From Candidatus Aminicenantota bacterium (lineage in GTDB: Bacteria > Acidobacteriota > Aminicenantia > Aminicenantales > UBA8522): a DNA stretch of 18,154 bases. Under the pieces are notes generated by a model. That model was not told where the DNA came from and did not search any database. It saw nothing but the letters and a program-made list of their open reading frames with translations. Positions within the stretch are counted from its first letter, which is position 1; the number at the start of each line of letters is the position of its first letter. The stretch is taken from positions 1 to 18,154 of the forward strand of contig JAFGRZ010000263.1 in assembly GCA_016934895.1 (NCBI GenBank), in the 5' to 3' direction. Shown here piece by piece: positions 5,980-12,950 of this stretch. Made by a program: the position numbers and the translations under genes.

Positions 5980-6811
5980 CCGCGATGAGCGTGTCGAAGC
6001 GGGAGACGATCAGTTCCCGGCGGGCCAGCAAAGCGTCGATTTCCCATTTGGTCAGATGATTGCCGACGGCTCGGGTGACATCGTCGCGGGCCAGAGCGCG
6101 CAATCGCTCGAGAAGAGTTCGCTCGCACTTGATAAGCATCTTTTCGTCCTGGAGTTTACGGACGGTCCGGTAGGCTCTTGTGAAGTCGATGATCCAGATC
6201 TTCCAATCTTCTGAGATCAGGATATTCTGGACGTTTCGGTCCGTATCGTAAATCAGCTGGGAAAAAAGAAAAACCTTGTGCATCTGGATGTTCCAGGCGT
6301 GCGTATCGGGGGGCAACAGCCCTTTTGTCAGGCGTTCTTCTTCGTCCATTTTAACGTCGACCCACCAGCTCAATGATCCCTTCTTTCCCTGCCATTCCCT
6401 CTCCACGGTCACCGGGACCATATCGTCGATGCCGAGCAGACGGGCCAGCTCATAGGAAGCAATGTTGTAATGGTAGGAGTCGGCGAAGTTGATCTCGCGA
6501 CCTCCGCCGGCGAATCCGGCCTCCCGGGTACGGATATTCACATCTTGAAAGGAGGCGTCGTGGGTCATGTCTCCATCCGTCAACGTCAGCCGCCAGGGAT
6601 GGGTCAGGCCTTTTCCAATCTCCTCGCTCTTGATGACTTCTGCGGTGAGAAGGAACCGACGCACTCCCTCTTTTGAGAGGAGCGTGGATTCCTGCTCCCC
6701 AAAGAGCCGGACGGGAATCAGCAGGAGCGACACTCCTGCCGCGACCATCCAAAGCTGTCTGATACGGTCCGAAACGAAGTTCATTTTTCCTGGAGATACG
6801 TCGTTGACCAT
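5951..6811 (-). CDS. Membrane-anchored or exported atypical kinase-like protein, function unknown
   Basis: I do not recognise a named gene. The 286-residue product has a basic N-terminus and one hydrophobic stretch at about 18-37 (LWMVAAGVSLLLIPV), so it is probably anchored or exported. The rest resembles a kinase fold of the HipA / PI3-4-kinase / FAM20 kind. An N-lobe-like part (about 65-150) includes ADSYHYNIASYELARLLG and VPVTVER. A loop LIYDTDRNVQNILI (Asp191, Asn196) resembles the DR-x-x-x-N catalytic loop, and IIDFTRAY (Asp209) resembles the DFG metal site. The place where the N-lobe Lys is expected reads ASFQ (Gln89), so activity is uncertain. The start at 6811 is chosen because GGAGG lies 5 nt upstream behind a strong promoter. 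A longer frame to 6859 would start inside the -35 box. It is convergent with jag and divergent from mnmE, interrupting a usually continuous cluster. Confidence 0.7.
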   Translation of the reverse strand: MVNDVSPGKMNFVSDRIRQLWMVAAGVSLLLIPVRLFGEQESTLLSKEGVRRFLLTAEVIKSEEIGKGLTHPWRLTLTDGDMTHDASFQDVNIRTREAGFAGGGREINFADSYHYNIASYELARLLGIDDMVPVTVEREWQGKKGSLSWWVDVKMDEEERLTKGLLPPDTHAWNIQMHKVFLFSQLIYDTDRNVQNILISEDWKIWIIDFTRAYRTVRKLQDEKMLIKCERTLLERLRALARDDVTRAVGNHLTKWEIDALLARRELIVSRFDTLIAEKGESRVLY

Positions 6812-6816
6812 CGCTC

Positions 6817-6821
6817 CCTCC
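6817..6821 (-). promoter_or_regulatory. Ribosome binding site that fixes the start of the kinase-like gene
   Basis: GGAGG lies 5 nt before the ATG at 6811 and supports this start over the upstream TTG at 6859. Confidence 0.7.
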
Positions 6822-6830
6822 GATATATCC

Positions 6831-6859
6831 ACTATATCGCCCGATTCACCCCCTGTCAA
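6831..6859 (-). promoter_or_regulatory. Sigma70-type promoter of the kinase-like gene
   Basis: On the minus strand a perfect TTGACA (6859-6854), a 17-nt spacer and TATAGT (6836-6831) are visible. The predicted start is near 6824, giving a short leader that contains the GGAGG ribosome binding site (6821-6817). Confidence 0.75.
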
Positions 6860-6920
6860 TCCAAGGGAATTTTTCGCTCAACGGGCGTGGTTTCGATGCC
6901 ACTGCCCCGAGCCTTTCCCA

Positions 6921-6949
6921 TTTACTATTTCGTCCGCCTCCATTAAAAT
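6921..6949 (+). promoter_or_regulatory. Probable promoter of the mnmE-to-mutase unit
   Basis: TTTACT (6921-6926) and TAAAAT (6944-6949) are spaced by 17 nt, with 4 and 5 of 6 consensus positions matched. The predicted start is near 6956. It is the only promoter-like sequence I noticed ahead of the following eleven closely packed plus-strand genes. Confidence 0.45.
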
Positions 6950-6957
6950 GAACGTCG

Positions 6958-8358
6958 TTGCCCAGAGGATCAGAAAGCAGCCCGGCCTTGTTGAACGATA
7001 CGATCATCGCGATATCCACGCCTCCCGGGTATGGAGGTCTTGGTATTGTCCGGCTGAGCGGCCGGAAATCTCTTTCGATCAGCAAAAGGATATTTCGGCC
7101 GCGCCGGAAATGTTGGCGGGATATAAGCGCGAGGACCTCCATCCTGGGTGATATCTTCGATAGCGAGAAAAAAGAATTCATCGATGAGGCTTTCCTCGCC
7201 TATTTTCCGGCGCCCAGATCTTATACCAGGGAGAATGTGGTTGAGATCAGCTGCCACGGCAGTCCTGTGATCCTTGAAGAGGTGGTGCGGCTAGGGATTA
7301 GGGCGGGCGCCAGACCTGCCCATCCCGGCGAGTTCACTCTGCGGGCCTATCTCGGGGGACGGATGGATATCATTCAGGCCGAAGCGGTCAATGATTTGAT
7401 CACGGCGGCCTCCCTTCACCAGGCCAAGATATCGCTCGGGCAACTCAGGGGTGGGTTATCGCGGCGCATCGAGTTGTTGCGCAGTCAGGTTGTCGACCTG
7501 ATCTCGCTCCTTGAAGCCAGTATCGAATTCCCCGAAGAAGGCCTGGGAATCCCGCCCGGGGAAGCCGCGAGCCGCCTGGAGAAGATTCTTCAAGCCATAA
7601 ATGCGCTGATTGCCAGCTATGAGACGGGCCGGGCCATGACCGAAGGGCTTAACCTGGCCATCGTCGGACGGGCGAACGTCGGGAAATCGACGCTCTTCAA
7701 TGCGCTTCTCGATCATGAACGGGCAATCGTCAGCCCGTACCCAGGGACAACGCGTGATTATCTCCGGGAGCGAATCAAGATCAAGGGTTCTTTTTTCCAT
7801 TTGATTGATATGGCGGGCCTGGAGCGTCCTTCTCACCCGGTGGAAAAAGACGGGATCAGGAGAAGCCGGGAGCTGGCTTCCCGGGCCGACGGCATCCTTT
7901 TTGTTCTGGACGCGTCCCGGAATGAGAGCCAGGCTGACCTCGGGCTGATCGAGAAATTCAAGAAAAAAAGGATGATTCTCGTGTTCAATAAGGCCGACTT
8001 GCCTGGAAGGATCGACCGGTCGAAATGCCGGGCCGTCATCCCTACCAGCCGGTCTATCGGTGTGTCCGCCCTCAAGGGAACGAACATTGCCCGGTTGAAA
8101 AACGCGATTTGGGAGACATTTTCTGCAGGAGAGAGCATCCATGAGGATGTGATCCTGCATATGAGGCAGAAGACGCTGTTCGAACAGGTCTCTTTTGCCC
8201 TGGAGGACGGCTTGAAGCGGCTCCGCGAGGGCCACCCTGAAGAGATTTGCGCCGAGGAAGTCCGGCGCGCCCTGCCGTTTATCGGTCAGTTGACCGGAGA
8301 AATCCGCGTTGATGAAGTCATGACCAACATCTTCAGCCGCTTTTGCGTGGGAAAATGA
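6958..8358 (+). CDS. mnmE: tRNA uridine-5-carboxymethylaminomethyl modification GTPase MnmE
   Basis: MnmE works with MnmG to modify U34 in the wobble position of several tRNAs, using a folate-derived carbon. The product (up to 466 residues) has the N-terminal folate-binding domain (LLNDTIIAISTPPGYGGLGI and SYTRENVVEISCHGSPV). The inserted GTPase domain carries P-loop GRANVGKST, G3 DMAGL, where Thr is more usual than Met, and G4 NKAD. The C-terminal FCVGK matches the catalytic CxGK end. The start is uncertain. The longest frame begins at TTG 6958 without a Shine-Dalgarno, only 2 nt beyond the predicted transcription start. TTG at 6988 (M-L-N-D-T-I-I) fits the family N-terminus better. It overlaps mnmG by 4 nt (ATGA). 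Confidence 0.94.
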   Translation: MPRGSESSPALLNDTIIAISTPPGYGGLGIVRLSGRKSLSISKRIFRPRRKCWRDISARTSILGDIFDSEKKEFIDEAFLAYFPAPRSYTRENVVEISCHGSPVILEEVVRLGIRAGARPAHPGEFTLRAYLGGRMDIIQAEAVNDLITAASLHQAKISLGQLRGGLSRRIELLRSQVVDLISLLEASIEFPEEGLGIPPGEAASRLEKILQAINALIASYETGRAMTEGLNLAIVGRANVGKSTLFNALLDHERAIVSPYPGTTRDYLRERIKIKGSFFHLIDMAGLERPSHPVEKDGIRRSRELASRADGILFVLDASRNESQADLGLIEKFKKKRMILVFNKADLPGRIDRSKCRAVIPTSRSIGVSALKGTNIARLKNAIWETFSAGESIHEDVILHMRQKTLFEQVSFALEDGLKRLREGHPEEICAEEVRRALPFIGQLTGEIRVDEVMTNIFSRFCVGK

Positions 8359-10214
8359 GCCAAAAAAGATTTCCGGCACAAGATTACGATGTCGTCGTCG
8401 TCGGGGCCGGGCATGCCGGTTGTGAAGCGGCATCAGCCGCGGCCCGGATGGGTTTCAAGACCATCTTAATCACCATCCATCTGGAGACGATCGCCCAGAT
8501 GTCCTGCAATCCCGCCATCGGGGGTTTAGCCAAAGGTCAGCTCGTCCGGGAAATCGATGCCCTGGGAGGATTGATGGGGCTTCTGGCCGATGAAACAGGG
8601 ATTCAATTCCGCCTCTTGAACCGGAGCCGAGGCGGGGCCGTCCAGGCTCCCCGGGCGCAGTGTGACAAGGCGCGCTACCGGATGGTCATGAAGAAATGGC
8701 TCGAGGACACTTTGAACCTCACTGTTTTCCAGGGCATTGTCACGGATGTATTGGTAGAGAAAGGAAAGGCCAGGGGAGTGAAGACGCAAGACGGGCAGTC
8801 CATTCACGGGAGGACGGTGATCATTTCTCCCGGGACTTTTTTGAATGGCCTGATCCATATGGGCCTTCAATCGTACTCGGCGGGAAGGGCCAATGAGCCG
8901 GCCGCTGTTTCATTGGGAAAAAACCTGTGGAGGCTGGGCTTGAAGGTGTTCCGGTTGAAGACGGGAACGCCAATGAGACTAGACGCCCATACGATCGACT
9001 GGGACGCGTTCACACCTCAACAAGGCGATGACCTCCCGGTCCCTTTTTCGTTCCGGACATGCCACCCGCTCGAGAACAAAGTGATCTGCTACTTCGGGTA
9101 TACGAATGCCCAAACTCACGATGTCATTCGGAAAAACATGGATAAATCACCCCTATTCAGCGGGCTTATCACCGGCATCGGGCCTCGTTATTGTCCATCC
9201 ATTGAGGACAAGGTCATCAAATTCCCACAGCACACCCGCCACCAGTTTTTTCTCGAGCCGGAAGGAGTCGAGACCGCGGAAATTTATGTCAATGGATTAT
9301 CCTCCAGCCTTCCTTATGACGTCCAGGTTGATTTCCTAAAGACCATACCCGGCCTGGATCAGGCCAAGATATTGAGGCCGGCTTACGGGATTGAATATGA
9401 TGCTGTTTCACCGACGGAACTGAAGCCTTCTCTGGAAGTGGATACGATTGATAACCTCTTCCTCGCCGGGCAGATCAACGGGACCTCCGGATATGAAGAG
9501 GCGGCGGCACAAGGCATCATGGCCGGGATTAATGCTTGTCTGAAGATAAGAAAGCAAGATCCTTTTGTGCTTCGCCGGGACGAAGCCTATATCGGTGTCC
9601 TCGTAGATGACCTGGTGACAAGGGGTGTGGAAGAGCCGTACAGGCTCTTCACTTCCCGGGCGGAATACAGGCTGAGTCTTCGCGCAGACAACGCCGATTC
9701 TCGGCTCATTCAATACGGCAGAAAATATGGGCTGATAGGAGAAGGGGATTTGTTGGCTTTTCTTGCGAAGCAGGAGAAGATCCGAAGGCTGTTCGCTTTT
9801 TTACAAAAAGAAAAGCGTTGTCTAGGAAACTTGCCCAAGATCTCCCTGAAGGAGTGGCTGAAAAATCCCGATGTCTCATTGCAAAGTGTGCTAGAATATA
9901 AGAAATTCCCGGAGCCTCTTACAGATGAAGAAATGAGACACACGGAAGCGGAGATAAAGTACGAAGGATATTTGCGTCGACAGGAGAAAGAGATCGACAG
10001 AATCCAACGTCTGGACGGCACAAAAATACCCGAAGGGATCGACTTTCAAAAAGTTCCCGGCCTGACAAGAGAAATCGTGGAAAAGCTGGGAAAAATCCGG
10101 CCAAAAACCATTGGGAACGCCAAAAGAATCCAGGGCATAACCCCGGCTGCAATCATCAACCTCGGCCTCTACCTTAAAGTCCGAAAAAAACCGACGTTCC
10201 ACGTGAAACATTGA
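8355..10214 (+). CDS. mnmG: tRNA uridine-5-carboxymethylaminomethyl modification enzyme MnmG (GidA)
   Basis: MnmG is the FAD-dependent partner of MnmE. The 619-residue, full-length protein opens with a Rossmann dinucleotide motif (VVVVGAGHAGCEAASAAARM). It carries the strongly conserved CNPAIGGLAKGQLVREIDAL, PRAQCDKARYRMVMK and the FAD segment GTSGYEEAAAQGIMAGINA. A helical C-terminal domain for MnmE and tRNA contact ends in a basic tail. The ATG at 8355 overlaps the mnmE stop as ATGA; a TTG four codons upstream is open but less plausible. The last codons (Thr-Phe-His-Val-Lys-His) coincide with a parS sequence, an unusual double use. The rsmG gene that often follows mnmG is missing, and parA starts 6 nt after the stop. 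Confidence 0.98.
   Translation: MSQKRFPAQDYDVVVVGAGHAGCEAASAAARMGFKTILITIHLETIAQMSCNPAIGGLAKGQLVREIDALGGLMGLLADETGIQFRLLNRSRGGAVQAPRAQCDKARYRMVMKKWLEDTLNLTVFQGIVTDVLVEKGKARGVKTQDGQSIHGRTVIISPGTFLNGLIHMGLQSYSAGRANEPAAVSLGKNLWRLGLKVFRLKTGTPMRLDAHTIDWDAFTPQQGDDLPVPFSFRTCHPLENKVICYFGYTNAQTHDVIRKNMDKSPLFSGLITGIGPRYCPSIEDKVIKFPQHTRHQFFLEPEGVETAEIYVNGLSSSLPYDVQVDFLKTIPGLDQAKILRPAYGIEYDAVSPTELKPSLEVDTIDNLFLAGQINGTSGYEEAAAQGIMAGINACLKIRKQDPFVLRRDEAYIGVLVDDLVTRGVEEPYRLFTSRAEYRLSLRADNADSRLIQYGRKYGLIGEGDLLAFLAKQEKIRRLFAFLQKEKRCLGNLPKISLKEWLKNPDVSLQSVLEYKKFPEPLTDEEMRHTEAEIKYEGYLRRQEKEIDRIQRLDGTKIPEGIDFQKVPGLTREIVEKLGKIRPKTIGNAKRIQGITPAAIINLGLYLKVRKKPTFHVKH
10195..10210. promoter_or_regulatory. parS: parS centromere-like site for ParB
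   Basis: CGTTCCACGTGAAACA matches the bacterial parS consensus TGTTNCACGTGAAACA at all specified positions but the first. It includes the palindromic core TTCCACGTGAAA. It lies in the 3' coding end of mnmG and ends 10 nt before the parA ATG. ParB, encoded 760 nt downstream, should bind here, and spreading from it could also affect parAB expression. Confidence 0.88.
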
Positions 10215-10220
10215 AGATCG

Positions 10221-10976
10221 ATGGGTAAAATCATCGCAGTCGCCAATCAAAAGGGAGGCGTTGGGAAGACGACGACCGCCATCAACCTCTCGGCGGCCCT
10301 GGCCATGAAAAATAACCGGGTGCTGGTCATCGACTTGGACCCTCAGGGAATGGCCACGGCCAGCCTGGGGAAACCAAAAGAGGCCCGCAAGGGAGTCTAT
10401 CAGGCCTTGATGAACGGGCAGGATCCCATGGGCCTCATTCTGGGGACAGAGCTGGACAATTATTATCTCTTTCCCTGTTCTCCGGAGTTGGCGGGGGCCG
10501 AAGTTGAATTGTTTTCTAAAGAAAACCGTGAAAAAAGGCTTCAGGATGTGGCCGGAAAACTCCGGAAGAATTTCCATTACATATTCATCGACTGTCCCCC
10601 CTCACTGGGATTCTTGACCCTCAACGCCCTGACGGCGGCCGACTCAGTCCTCATCCCGATCCAATGCGAATTCCTTTGCATGGAAGGGATTCCCGATCTC
10701 CTGTCGACCTTTGACGAAGTCCGGACCTACTTCAATCCCTCTCTTTCCATGGAGGGGATCGTCTTAACGATGTTTGATGAACGGACCAACCTCTCCAAGC
10801 AGGTCGCCGAAGAAATCAGGCGGTCGCTCAAGACGATCGTCTTTGAGGTCGTTATCCCCAGGAGCGTACGGGTGGCGGAGGCGCCGAGTTTTGGCAAACC
10901 CGTTGTTCTTTATGATATTAAGTCCAAAGGAGCCGAAGCCTATCTGAATCTCGCACAGGAGTTGCTCAGAAAATGA
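10221..10976 (+). CDS. parA: Chromosome partitioning ATPase ParA (Soj)
   Basis: ParA is a Walker-type ATPase that moves or positions ParB-parS complexes on the nucleoid. The 251-residue product has the deviant Walker A KGGVGKTT at 11-18 (MGKIIAVANQKGGVGKTTTA), the Walker A' region VIDLDPQG, and Walker B FIDCPPSLGFLTLNAL. It lacks an N-terminal helix-turn-helix, so it is the short chromosomal Soj type rather than the plasmid ParA type. The ATG is 6 nt after mnmG and 10 nt after parS. Its stop overlaps parB as ATGA. Co-expression with mnmEG and parB is likely. Confidence 0.97.
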   Translation: MGKIIAVANQKGGVGKTTTAINLSAALAMKNNRVLVIDLDPQGMATASLGKPKEARKGVYQALMNGQDPMGLILGTELDNYYLFPCSPELAGAEVELFSKENREKRLQDVAGKLRKNFHYIFIDCPPSLGFLTLNALTAADSVLIPIQCEFLCMEGIPDLLSTFDEVRTYFNPSLSMEGIVLTMFDERTNLSKQVAEEIRRSLKTIVFEVVIPRSVRVAEAPSFGKPVVLYDIKSKGAEAYLNLAQELLRK

Positions 10977-11818
10977 CAAAGAAAGCATTAGGAAAAGGTC
11001 TGGGCGTGTTCATGCCCGACGATTACGGAATTATCAAGAGCGAACGTTATGCCGAGGTCGAAATCGATGAAGTCGTACCCAATCCGCTCCAGCCGAGAAT
11101 GAAATTCGATTCCCAATCGATCGAAGAACTGGCCCGTTCGATAATGGAAACAGGCGTTATCCAACCTATCCTTGTTGTTCCTGAGGCCGACGCCTATAAA
11201 ATCATTGTCGGGGAAAGACGCTGGAGAGCGGCGCACAAGGCCGGATTGAAGAAAATCCCTGTCCTTATCCGACAGATCCCGGTCGAACGGCAACTCGAGA
11301 TCTCCCTTGTCGAGAACTTGCACCGGGAGAATCTTAATCCGTTGGAGATAGCCCACGTCTATCAACGAATGGCCGAGGATTTGGGTTATACCCAGGAAGA
11401 GATCGCCGTCAGGGTGGGAAAAGACCGGACGTCGGTAACCAACTCTCTTCGGCTTCTCAACCTGCCTCGAGCCATCCAGGAGTATCTAGCGGAAAACAAA
11501 ATCACCATGGGACATGCCAGGGCTCTCCTTGCGCTCGATAATGCAGATTCCCAGATCGCCCTGGCCAAGGAAATCGTCACCCGGGATCTTACGGTCAGAG
11601 ATGTCGAAAAGCTAATTTCGGGCCGCAGGAAAAGAGCGGCCTCTCCCAAGAGATCGGATTTCGACCCCGACCTCCAAGCCTTGGAGGAAGACCTTGTCCG
11701 GGCTCTCGGGACCAAGGTATCGATCGCCGGCACCCGAAAAAAGGGAACGATCAAAATCCAGTATTTTTCTTTGGATGACCTCAACCGTCTCTATCGAAAA
11801 ATCAAAGGAGGAACATGA
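10973..11818 (+). CDS. parB: Chromosome partitioning protein ParB (Spo0J)
   Basis: ParB is a CTP-dependent DNA clamp that loads at parS. The 281-residue product starts with the usual ALGKGLGVF. The CTP-binding domain carries NPLQPR (37-42), the GERRWRA box (80-86) and ENLHRENLNPLE (about 115-126). A helix-turn-helix that reads parS follows near 138-162 (YTQEEIAVRVGKDRTSVTNS). The C-terminal dimerisation region (about 228-281) follows a basic linker. All residues I would expect in the CTPase and DNA-binding motifs are present. It overlaps parA (ATGA) and the bactofilin gene (ATGA). A matching parS site lies just upstream of parA. Confidence 0.97.
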   Translation: MTKKALGKGLGVFMPDDYGIIKSERYAEVEIDEVVPNPLQPRMKFDSQSIEELARSIMETGVIQPILVVPEADAYKIIVGERRWRAAHKAGLKKIPVLIRQIPVERQLEISLVENLHRENLNPLEIAHVYQRMAEDLGYTQEEIAVRVGKDRTSVTNSLRLLNLPRAIQEYLAENKITMGHARALLALDNADSQIALAKEIVTRDLTVRDVEKLISGRRKRAASPKRSDFDPDLQALEEDLVRALGTKVSIAGTRKKGTIKIQYFSLDDLNRLYRKIKGGT

Positions 11819-12228
11819 TGAAAGATAAAGAGAGAAAGAAGGACTACGACGAGCAGAAGATCACGGGTTTCTTTGACAAGGATACCCGCTTCAAAGGCGA
11901 ACTGTCCTTCAAAGGATCCTTCCGCATCGACGGGCATTTTCAGGGGACGATCATCTCAGACTCGATGTTGGTCATCGGGGAACAAGGAAAGGTTGAAGCG
12001 GATGTGCAGGTAGGGTACATCGTGATCAACGGTGAGATCAAAGGCACGATCCGGGCCGAGGACAAGGTTGAAGTCCACAGCCGAGGCCGGGTTTTCGGCT
12101 CGATCATCACCCCAAAGCTGGTCGTAGAAGAGGGATCATATCTTGAGGCCAACTGCCAGGCCGGCGAGCCGATCCCTGCCGCCTCCTCTCCCCAGCAGGA
12201 AAAGGCCAAAGAGGGACCATCATCTTGA
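11815..12228 (+). CDS. Bactofilin family cytoskeletal protein
   Basis: Bactofilins polymerise into nucleotide-independent filaments that scaffold cell-wall enzymes, stalks or chromosome segregation factors. The 137-residue protein has a short charged N-terminus, then a DUF583 beta-helix core at about 20-120. Its glycine-spaced repeats read FKGELSFKGSFRIDGHFQGT, followed by VIGEQGKVEADVQVGYIVIN and a turn region with GEIKGTIRAEDKVEVHSRGR. The Pro/Ser-rich tail is short. AGGAGG (11806-11811) lies 3 nt before the ATG at 11815 and 6 nt before the one at 11818, so the second Met may be the real start. It overlaps parB (ATGA) and kdsB (TTGA). In Myxococcus xanthus, bactofilins scaffold ParABS, so a segregation role is plausible here. 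Confidence 0.93.
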   Translation: MMKDKERKKDYDEQKITGFFDKDTRFKGELSFKGSFRIDGHFQGTIISDSMLVIGEQGKVEADVQVGYIVINGEIKGTIRAEDKVEVHSRGRVFGSIITPKLVVEEGSYLEANCQAGEPIPAASSPQQEKAKEGPSS

Positions 12229-12950
12229 ATCGGGCTGCGGCCATCATTCCCGTCCGGTATGATTCCCGACGGTTTCCGGGGAAAGCTCTAGCCCCGATCC
12301 TCGGCAAGCCGATGATCCAATGGGTTTATGAAGGAGTGAAGCAAGCCCGTCTTGTCGACAAGGTGATCATCGCCACCGACGACCGGAGGATCCAGGAAGA
12401 AGCGCAGGGTTTCGGGGCTGCGGCGGTCATGACTTCCAAGGATCACGGATCGGGCACGGAACGAGCAGCGGAAATAGCGCAAGATGTTGATAATAAAATA
12501 ATTATAAACATCCAGGGGGATGAACCGCTGATTTCCGGCCGGCATGTCGACAGCCTTATCGAAACGCTCGAGGACGGGAACATTCCGACGGCTTCGCTCA
12601 TGACCCGGGTCAACGACACCGCTTCCATCGATGATCCGAACATGGTCAAGGTCGCCGTCGATATAAACGGATACGCGCTCTATTTTTCCCGTTCGCCTCT
12701 CCCCTACCGGGCGGCCGACTTTTTTTATCTTCATATCGGTATTTATGGATTCCAGCGGGATTTCCTGCTTCGCTTTCCCGGACTGCGGCCATCGCGGCTC
12801 GAGCGAACGGAAAAATTGGAACAGCTCCGGATCCTGGAGAACGGATTCCGGATCCGGATGATCGAAGTTCCGCATCCCGCCTTGAGCGTGGATACGCCGC
12901 GGGATATAATCAGGGTCGAAGAAGTTTTGAGAAAAAGAAACCATGCCTAA
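12225..12950 (+). CDS. kdsB: 3-deoxy-manno-octulosonate cytidylyltransferase (CMP-Kdo synthetase)
   Basis: KdsB activates Kdo with CTP to CMP-Kdo, the donor for the inner core of LPS. The 241-residue product shows the nucleotidyltransferase start AAIIPVRYDSRRFPGKAL, the SKDHGSGTERAAE segment that reads the base, the metal site IINIQGDEPLI, and YFSRSPLPYR followed by HIGIYGF, all characteristic of KdsB. The start is TTG at 12225, overlapping the bactofilin stop (TTGA), with GAGGG upstream. No ATG would preserve the N-terminal motif. It overlaps pyrG by 8 nt. PyrG makes the CTP that this enzyme consumes, a sensible pairing. Confidence 0.95.
   Translation: MNRAAAIIPVRYDSRRFPGKALAPILGKPMIQWVYEGVKQARLVDKVIIATDDRRIQEEAQGFGAAAVMTSKDHGSGTERAAEIAQDVDNKIIINIQGDEPLISGRHVDSLIETLEDGNIPTASLMTRVNDTASIDDPNMVKVAVDINGYALYFSRSPLPYRAADFFYLHIGIYGFQRDFLLRFPGLRPSRLERTEKLEQLRILENGFRIRMIEVPHPALSVDTPRDIIRVEEVLRKRNHA

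Noticed and set aside
6812..6859. A longer start for the kinase-like gene at TTG 6859
   Set aside because: That codon is part of the TTGACA -35 box, while the ATG at 6811 has GGAGG at good spacing.
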